Source of the DNA: Planctomyces sp. SH-PL62
GTDB taxonomy: Bacteria > Planctomycetota > Planctomycetia > Planctomycetales > Planctomycetaceae
Direction: 5' to 3'
NCBI GenBank assembly: GCA_945893045.1
Contig: CAMDEA010000065.1
Coordinates: 1 to 41,861 of the forward strand
DNA: 41,861 nt
The notes under the pieces are model-generated. The model was not told where the DNA came from. It did no database searches and saw only the letters and a program-made list of their open reading frames with translations. Below, one piece after another: positions 36,805-41,861 of this stretch (its first letter is position 1; each line of letters opens with the position of its first letter). Position numbers and translations under genes: made by a program.

Positions 36805-37066
36805 GAGGTTCTTTCGAGCGGCGGTGAACCAAGTATTTGGCAAACGCCCACAAACCGTCAAATCGAAACTGAGGATCGACGTAGTGTTCGATGACGTAAA
36901 ACGCGAAGTAGTAGCAGCGAGCAAAACACCAAACCACCACGCCTAACAAGAATGCGACTTTGATCGTCGGCTGTTCCGCCAACAACAACGCCGCTGCCAA
37001 ACAACCGCCACCAAAAAACAACAAGCCCTTGAGGTAAATCAGACGCGGGTTTCTCAGATCGGCCAC
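36767..37066 (-). CDS. Small two-helix membrane protein
   Basis: Protein of 99 residues with two hydrophobic helices (GLLFFGGGCLAAALLLAE and VAFLLGVVVWCFARCYYFAFYVI) and a soluble tail (DPQFRFDGLWAFAKYLVHRR). The GTG start has a strong GGAGG 8 nt upstream, which argues for a real gene. It lies between the MazG gene (24 nt upstream) and overlaps the start of the Dus gene, forming a compact three-gene operon on the minus strand. Family unknown. Confidence 0.8.
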   Translation of the reverse strand: MADLRNPRLIYLKGLLFFGGGCLAAALLLAEQPTIKVAFLLGVVVWCFARCYYFAFYVIEHYVDPQFRFDGLWAFAKYLVHRRSKEPHDKSSSPASRPD

Positions 37067-37090
37067 AATGACAGCCTCCGGGGACGAACC

Positions 37091-37456
37091 CTACGGCTTT
37101 TCGCTCAAACCACAGGCACACACCATCTGTCCGCAGCCGGGGCAGCCGTTGCCGTACTTCTTCAAGACGGCCGCTTGCAGATCCACGCCAGTGACGTTCG
37201 CAATCGTAGCCAACCACGCCAACACATCCGCGAACTCCAGAGCCAACTCTTCCTTCGATCCCTCGCGTAACGCGGCGGCCAGTTCGCCGACTTCCTCCAT
37301 CAGCCACATGAACGTGCCGTCCACGCCGCGGGCTTCATCCTTGCTGGAGTACATCGTGCCGATCAACGCCTGCAGGTCGGCAAGGCCGAAGGGCTTTGTT
37401 TCAGAGGGTGCGACCACGCGAGTTTCCTTGTTTTGAGAAGGCTGGAATTCAGCCAT
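37091..37456 (-). CDS. MazG-like nucleotide pyrophosphohydrolase with C-terminal cysteine cluster
   Basis: All-alpha NTP pyrophosphohydrolase of 121 residues. The MazG motif is clear: EEVGELAAALREGS followed by EFADVLAWLATIANVTG, supplying the EExxE and ExxD magnesium ligands. After the helical core comes GNGCPGCGQMVCACGLSEKP, four cysteines within nine residues (C-x2-C-x4-C-x-C) that could bind zinc or an iron-sulfur centre. It leads the operon with the small membrane protein and Dus. ATG 37456 is used. It is divergent from the ferredoxin gene. Confidence 0.88.
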   Translation of the reverse strand: MAEFQPSQNKETRVVAPSETKPFGLADLQALIGTMYSSKDEARGVDGTFMWLMEEVGELAAALREGSKEELALEFADVLAWLATIANVTGVDLQAAVLKKYGNGCPGCGQMVCACGLSEKP

Positions 37457-37624
37457 CGGAAGTCAGCGATTCATCGTCGAGAAGCGACTTGCTCGAAATC
37501 CGTTGGCTTCACAGAATACGCGACCTCGCGGCGGACGAGAATTCCGCCGAAAAGAATTCGTCTCGCCGAGGCCACAAGGCCGATGATCGGGCGAGGTACT
37601 TCCACCGAACACAGGTTTGACAAC

Positions 37625-38020
37625 ATGGCCAAAGCGGGCTCACGCAAGAAGCTGCCGAAAGAAGTCGCCGTCATCAATGCCGACAACTGCACCGGCTGCG
37701 AATCGTGCTTGGAAGTCTGCCCCGTCGACTGCATCGTGAAAGTGCCGGGCGAGACGATCGGCTGTCTGCAAAGCTTCTGCGAGATCGACGTCGAACGCTG
37801 CGTCGGCTGCGAAGTCTGCGTCCACATCCCGACCAAGAAGTCAGACCCCTACGAGTTGACCGTCTGCCCGTGGGACGCCATCGAGATGCTCCCGACAATC
37901 AAGGTTGCTCAATACGTCGCCGCGAAGGGCGGGCCGCCCGATTACCTCCGCGACAACTGGGAACGCATCGTCGAGCCGGCCATCCGCATGGCCCAACTCG
38001 CCGCCGAACAACAGGCGTAA
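37625..38020 (+). CDS. Two-cluster ferredoxin-type 4Fe-4S protein
   Basis: Electron-transfer protein of 131 residues. The first cluster motif is CTGCESCLEVCP (C-x2-C-x2-C-x3-CP). The second is CVGCEVC followed only after 15 residues by CP (TVCPWDAIEM), an unusual loop. Two further cysteines occur in GCLQSFC. A C-terminal tail of about 35 residues is helical and charged (VAAKGGPPDYLRDNWERIVE). The ATG at 37625 is chosen over the frame start at 37433, which overlaps the divergent MazG gene. Redox partners are not in the window. Confidence 0.9.
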   Translation: MAKAGSRKKLPKEVAVINADNCTGCESCLEVCPVDCIVKVPGETIGCLQSFCEIDVERCVGCEVCVHIPTKKSDPYELTVCPWDAIEMLPTIKVAQYVAAKGGPPDYLRDNWERIVEPAIRMAQLAAEQQA

Positions 38021-38023
38021 TCC

Positions 38024-38088
38024 CGTAGCCCGACTCTCCGAGTTGGGAGTTCCGCGGAAATACTCCCGACTCGGAGAGTCAGGCTACG
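38024..38088. repeat. Inverted repeat R (convergent gap)
   Basis: Arms 38024-38050 and 38062-38088 are 27 bp with two mismatches around an 11-nt loop. It begins 3 nt after the ferredoxin stop and ends 9 nt before the CYTH gene stop. Confidence 0.88.
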
Positions 38089-38097
38089 TTGACGCGA

Positions 38098-38667
38098 TCA
38101 CGCCGCCCCGTCTTTCTCCAGCAGCAGGCGGAGATACGAACGGCGTTCGGACGTGCCGAGTTGAAGTTCTTGCGAGAGAGCGACCAGACATTCGCGGGCC
38201 GCATCACGTTCGGAGTCTTCGGCGATGATTTCCAGTTCAACAAACCAGCCGAGATCGCGCACGTTGTCGAGAACAATTTCGAGATCACGGTCCTGCCAGC
38301 GGAGATGAAACGGCTCGCGGCGTTTGACGACATCACGAACTTCGCGGAATCCGAGCGACGCGAACATCTTTCGCAATTGTTCGCGCGCCGTCTGGCCAGC
38401 GGCGGCGGGGACTTCGATTTCGCGGCGCGTCTTGGCGACTTGATCGACGAGCGGCCCCTTGTACGTCAGAAAGTTGCCGTCACCGACACAGCGCAAGCGG
38501 AAGACTTCATCGGTCTGAGCGAAATCACGGCTGGGATGCGCGAAGTAGATGTCACGCTGATCGAGCGGCTGACCGGGGTGTGCTCCGAGCGTGGCGATGC
38601 GTTGACGCAGGGCATTGACGGCTGCGGTATCGCTCAGCGGGAATTTCAATTCGACTTCGTAGGTCAT
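38098..38667 (-). CDS. CYTH-domain protein (class IV adenylate cyclase-like)
   Basis: CYTH (CyaB/thiamine triphosphatase) protein of 189 residues. The diagnostic ExExK motif is EVELK at residues 4-8. Further charged strands of the tunnel fold are visible (RLRCVGD, LTYKGP, KTRREIEV, LEIVLDNV, WFVELEI). It probably acts on an organic triphosphate; adenylate cyclase activity is only one option. The ATG at 38667 places the motif at the N-terminus as usual, whereas the longer frame from 38712 adds 15 residues without support. Confidence 0.9.
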   Translation of the reverse strand: MTYEVELKFPLSDTAAVNALRQRIATLGAHPGQPLDQRDIYFAHPSRDFAQTDEVFRLRCVGDGNFLTYKGPLVDQVAKTRREIEVPAAAGQTAREQLRKMFASLGFREVRDVVKRREPFHLRWQDRDLEIVLDNVRDLGWFVELEIIAEDSERDAARECLVALSQELQLGTSERRSYLRLLLEKDGAA

Positions 38668-38724
38668 GAAATAGTTCGCCGTCAAAAGCTCTTCGTACCC
38701 AGCCTTAAACAAACAAGAGTTTTG

Positions 38725-38809
38725 GGAACACTAATCTTCGCTAATCGACGCTAATTGGGAGCGATGGCTTTCCTACTTATTAGCGTCGATTAGCGAAAAT
38801 TAGCGTTCC
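38725..38809. repeat. Inverted repeat S
   Basis: Arms 38725-38755 and 38779-38809 are 31 bp with two mismatches around a 23-nt centre. It lies between the DUF971 gene and the CYTH gene, both on the minus strand (tandem). The arms are AT-richer than their surroundings. Confidence 0.9.
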
Positions 38810-38856
38810 AAATGAATTTGGATCGTTTGGAAACAACATCCTAAGTTTCGAGGTCG

Positions 38857-39168
38857 CTAATTCGCCGCCTCGAATTCTTTACCGAGGAGTTCGAGGTTTT
38901 CCCAGGTGAAGAGGCCGGTGTCGTGGCCGTCGTTCCAGGCGATCTTGATCGCATAGTTGCCGGTGAATTGGATGTTGGTCGGTGCGATGGCAATTGGCAC
39001 GTCTTCGACATCGACGACGCGGATGCCGGTCGTTTCGCTGACGCAACTCGCACACGGGCAGCGGCCGCGCACGAAGCGGAATGGCAGCCGATAGATACCG
39101 TGCGGCCATTCGAGTTCGAGGACGCCCTCTTGCTGACGGGCTTTGATGCTGAGCGGAGGAGCGGTCAT
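38857..39168 (-). CDS. DUF971 protein
   Basis: Small protein of 103 residues of the DUF971 family (N-terminal domain of gamma-butyrobetaine hydroxylase-like proteins). It shows ELEWPHGIYRLPFRFVRGRCPCASCVSE, with three cysteines in the CPCASC block likely to bind metal, and NYAIKIAWNDGHDTGLFTWENL. Stand-alone members are often linked to iron-sulfur cluster assembly factors of the Mrp/ApbC type, but no such gene is here. The ATG at 39168 is used; the frame continues upstream into repeat T without a credible start. Confidence 0.9.
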   Translation of the reverse strand: MTAPPLSIKARQQEGVLELEWPHGIYRLPFRFVRGRCPCASCVSETTGIRVVDVEDVPIAIAPTNIQFTGNYAIKIAWNDGHDTGLFTWENLELLGKEFEAAN

Positions 39169-39198
39169 GCGATGGCTTCTGGTTCGAAAAAAGTCTTG

Positions 39199-39303
39199 CC
39201 ACAGATTGAACACGGATGAAACACGGATCAGGACAGGCGGACGGATCAGAAATCTCGCTTTGGCATTCTCCGAATCCGTGTTTGATCTGTGTTTCATCCG
39301 TGG
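39199..39303. repeat. Inverted repeat T (imperfect)
   Basis: Arms 39199-39228 and 39274-39303 match at about 25 of 30 positions. Each arm carries internal near-repeats of ACACGGAT. It lies between the minus-strand multidomain cytochrome and the DUF971 gene. Confidence 0.7.
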
Positions 39304-39332
39304 CCAAATCATTGCCTTCAATGTCTGCCAAT

Positions 39333-41861
39333 TCAGTGGTCGTGGCCGCCTTTGAAGAGGGGGCTGTTTTTGTCGCCGCGGGAGGCGAGGTAGGCGACGA
39401 GGTCGAGGATTTCGTCGCGGGTCAGTTTTTCGAGCAGGCCCTTGGGCATGATCGACACTTTGGACCGCTGACGTTCGGCGACTTCGTTGCGTTTGATGAG
39501 GATCGGGTTCGTACTGACGAGCGGGTTTTCGACGACCTTGATGATGTCGCCGCTCTCTTCGACGACCAAGCCTTGGATCACCTTGCCGCTTTGCAGTTCG
39601 AAGACGTTGGTTTGGTACTTCTCGTTGATCTTCTCGCTGGGGTTGAGAAGTTCTTTGAGGATGTCAGACGGTTTCAGTTTGACGTCGAGCTTGGCGAGAT
39701 CGGGGCCGAATTCTTTGCCGGCGTTTTCGAGTTTGTGGCAGCCGACGCAGTTGGCGACGGTGAAGAGTTGTTTGCCGGCAGTGTAGCTGCGCTTCGAGTG
39801 GTCCGCGTGATCGCCGTGGTCGTGGCCCATCGCTTTGTGGTCGAGGGCTTCGGCGACTTTGGCGAGGTCTTCAAATTTCCATTCGGTGCGCGGGCGTCGG
39901 TCTTTCAGCAGAGCGTCAGCGGCTTCGATCTTGTTCGCGGCGAGGTACGCTTCGGGGGCGGCTTCGTAGGCGTCGAGGTCGGCGACGACGTACAGCGCGG
40001 CGTACATCCGACGCCAGTGGCCGGGATAGGTGCAGACGATCGGATAGATGCCCGGTTCTTTCGGGACGTTGAAGCTCAGGCGTTGGTTGTCTCGCGGTTG
40101 GAGCAGCGTGCTCTTCGCGAGAATCTTCGGAGAGGTCGGAATGTAGTGTTGCTCGGCGAAGCCGGGTTTTTGGGCGTTGGCTTCGGAGAGGAGGCCGATT
40201 TCTTCCAAGGCTCCGGGCAACGTGATCGCGAGGTTGTGGGGCATCAGGTCGGAGTTATCGAGGATGAATTCGACGGGCTTGCCGGCTTGGACGGCGATGA
40301 TGTCTTTGTCGTAGCTCATCTTCTCGAAGACGGTGCCGATCTTGATGACTCGGATGCCGAGTTCGCCGAGGGTCGCTCGCGCGAGCTTGGCTTGATCGAC
40401 GGGGAGCAGCGACGCGAGGGCGTCGCCGAATTCGAGCATGTCGATGGCGGGGGATTGCGTGCGGTCTTTGGCTGGGATTTTCTTCACGGCTTCGATCATC
40501 ACGTTGAGCAGCGCGGGGGCGTCTTCTTTCGGCCACGTCTGCTTGGGCAGGCGTTGCAGCGAGCGGATGGCGGTGAGGCGATCGACGTCTTCTTTCACGA
40601 ACTTGCTGAGCGCGGCGAAGGTCTTAGGTTCTTGGCCGCGGACGATGGTGAGGGCGTTCATGGCGGCTCGGCGGACGAGGCTTTCGGGGCCGCCACCTTG
40701 CAGGGTGAATTCGGCTTTCGCTTTCGGGGCGGGGTTCTTTTCGGACTTGAAGACTTCGCCTCGCTTCTCGTCGAGCACCTTGACTGTGAACTGGCTGAGT
40801 CGGCCCCCCAGGTCGCCGTCCGTGCGGTTGTAGATCATGATTTGGTCGATCGGGTGTTCGTCGCCAAGATCGACTTCCCAGTACGGGTTGCCGGCGTTTT
40901 CTTCGGTGTGCGTTTGGCCGCCGTCGCCGAAGGCTCCAGACTTGTTGCCGTCGATGGCTCGTTTGGCGTCGCCGCCGTGAGCCGTGGTTTTCTGAGAGGC
41001 TCGGCCGCGGCGGGCGATGTTCTCACCGCCGGAAAACACCTCGACTTCGGCCAGCGTGAGTATGCTGCGACCGGCGAGTTCAATGCGGACGAAGCGGCCT
41101 TGGGTGCCTTTGGACTTCGGGCCGCGCAGCGATTCGGGGAGTTCGGTGAGCAGCGGCGCGACTCGGTCGTACAACGTCGCGCGAACGGACGCATCAGAAA
41201 TCAGCGGCATCGCGTTGACGAAATCGACGAGTCGTTTCGGGTCGGTGGTCGCCAGTTTCCAAGCGGCATCGACGTTGTCATCGACGTTGATCAGCGAGAC
41301 GTAGCCGATTTGGCGGAAGATCGGTTGCTTGGCGGAGGTCGCGAGTTTTTCGAGTTCGGCTCGCGCAGTCGTCAATTCGGACGCGCTACGCCCGGTGAGT
41401 TGGCGGACGAGGTCGAAGACGACGCTGGTCTCGACGTTCGACGCTTTGCCGTCGAGCGACGTGATGCCGTCCATGATGACTCGCAGTTCGGGCTTCTTGT
41501 CGAGCTTGGCGATTTCGCGGATGGCTTCGCGGCGGTGTTCGTCGCGGAGGCCGGGGCGGTAGAGCATCTCGGTGAGCACCAGGCGGTCGCGTTTCTCTTT
41601 GAGCAGGTCGTCGTTCGACAGGCCCTTGAGGAAGTAGCGGGCACCGGCTTCGGATTTGAAGGCGACTCGCTGGCCTCCCTTGGTGGCGTTGTCGAGCAGC
41701 GGTTGCAGCGTGCGCAGGACTTCCTTGCTGAGGAAGTCGAGGTACTGGTCGCTCGGCTGCTCGTTGGCGATGAGCACGACTTCGGCGGCCTCGGGGCTGG
41801 GGATGAAGCTGGCGGCCCAGAGGGCCATCAAGCGGACTCGCGGCGACTCATCGGCGGCGGC
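39333..41861 (-). CDS. Multidomain secreted cytochrome c with azurin-like and discoidin-like domains (5'-truncated)
   Basis: The frame is open to the window edge, so the N-terminus is missing; the last about 842 residues are present. The order visible is HEAT-like helical repeats, a discoidin/F5-8C-like domain (about 40720-41110; LAEVEVFSGGENIARRG, YWEVDLGDEHPIDQIMIYN), further helices, a type-1 copper domain (about 40010-40330; MPHNLAI and CTYPGHW ligands) and a C-terminal cytochrome c domain (CVGCH, 39735-39749) with FGPDL and late SIMPKGL, whose Met is probably the sixth ligand. This is the planctomycete PVC-type haem protein group, presumed to carry electrons in the periplasm during sugar or polysaccharide oxidation. 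Confidence 0.9.
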   Translation of the reverse strand, partial: AAADESPRVRLMALWAASFIPSPEAAEVVLIANEQPSDQYLDFLSKEVLRTLQPLLDNATKGGQRVAFKSEAGARYFLKGLSNDDLLKEKRDRLVLTEMLYRPGLRDEHRREAIREIAKLDKKPELRVIMDGITSLDGKASNVETSVVFDLVRQLTGRSASELTTARAELEKLATSAKQPIFRQIGYVSLINVDDNVDAAWKLATTDPKRLVDFVNAMPLISDASVRATLYDRVAPLLTELPESLRGPKSKGTQGRFVRIELAGRSILTLAEVEVFSGGENIARRGRASQKTTAHGGDAKRAIDGNKSGAFGDGGQTHTEENAGNPYWEVDLGDEHPIDQIMIYNRTDGDLGGRLSQFTVKVLDEKRGEVFKSEKNPAPKAKAEFTLQGGGPESLVRRAAMNALTIVRGQEPKTFAALSKFVKEDVDRLTAIRSLQRLPKQTWPKEDAPALLNVMIEAVKKIPAKDRTQSPAIDMLEFGDALASLLPVDQAKLARATLGELGIRVIKIGTVFEKMSYDKDIIAVQAGKPVEFILDNSDLMPHNLAITLPGALEEIGLLSEANAQKPGFAEQHYIPTSPKILAKSTLLQPRDNQRLSFNVPKEPGIYPIVCTYPGHWRRMYAALYVVADLDAYEAAPEAYLAANKIEAADALLKDRRPRTEWKFEDLAKVAEALDHKAMGHDHGDHADHSKRSYTAGKQLFTVANCVGCHKLENAGKEFGPDLAKLDVKLKPSDILKELLNPSEKINEKYQTNVFELQSGKVIQGLVVEESGDIIKVVENPLVSTNPILIKRNEVAERQRSKVSIMPKGLLEKLTRDEILDLVAYLASRGDKNSPLFKGGHDH

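Noticed and set aside
37530..37580. Further inverted repeat upstream of the ferredoxin gene
   Set aside because: The GAATTC-centred pairing is too broken (shifted arms) to be counted with the others.

Overview
This window looks like a chromosomal segment from a planctomycete (Planctomycetota). It is G+C-rich and mostly housekeeping and regulatory genes, but several families are typical of that phylum: a DUF1501 Tat-exported protein, a DUF1080-like laminin/concanavalin-fold domain, a large secreted protein combining discoidin, azurin-like and cytochrome c domains, FHA-linked PP2C phosphatases and kinases, and a MoxR locus with large membrane partners. Genus cannot be fixed from this sequence. 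No rRNA, tRNA, CRISPR array or intact insertion sequence was seen; only the 3' end of a probable transposase gene lies at the left edge.

Layout. 1-4914 (+): transposase tail, FHA-GAF-PP2C phosphatase overlapping a DinG-type helicase, then an RdgB-type nucleotide pyrophosphatase. 4916-6373 (-): a PAS/AAA/Fis regulator with degraded ATPase and sigma-54 motifs. 6563-15177 (+): a co-directional run with a coiled-coil membrane protein split by an in-frame TGA, a MoxR ATPase, a large membrane protein, a mutarotase-fold-like exported protein, an exported protein of unknown function and a receiver-PP2C phosphatase. 15271-19307 (-): lipoprotein, exported esterase-like hydrolase, NtrC-type regulator. 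19642-21959 (+): Ser/Thr kinase and membrane protein. 22029-25603 (-): DUF1080-PfpI fusion and LepA. 26039-29782 (+): HemL, a pseudo-receiver and an FHA-GAF histidine kinase. 29789-32362 (-): metallo-beta-lactamase-fold protein and an AI-2E-family permease. 32502-41861: ACT-domain protein (+), stand-alone acyltransferase (-), DUF1501 protein (+), a MazG/membrane protein/Dus operon (-), two-cluster ferredoxin (+), then CYTH protein, DUF971 protein and the 5'-truncated multidomain cytochrome (all -).

How the genes work together. The window is rich in signal transduction (two PP2C phosphatases, one Ser/Thr kinase, one histidine kinase, one pseudo-receiver, two bacterial-enhancer-binding-type regulators), but these genes are dispersed. 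The likely functional units are the overlapping FHA-PP2C/helicase pair, the MoxR-centred membrane locus, the pseudo-receiver/FHA-kinase pair and the MazG/Dus operon.

The most striking structure is not a gene. Many intergenic gaps carry a long, nearly perfect inverted repeat, with arms of about 20-33 bp around a 3-70 nt centre. I count 21 in 42 kb. At least four arm families recur, and they occur in convergent, tandem and divergent gaps alike, so they are not simply terminators. One is embedded in the 5' coding region of a gene, and two others created false upstream start sites. The second most interesting point is the TGA at 7625-7627, after which the same frame continues with protein-like sequence and a small hairpin follows at a distance compatible with a bacterial SECIS; a plain nonsense mutation is the simpler alternative.
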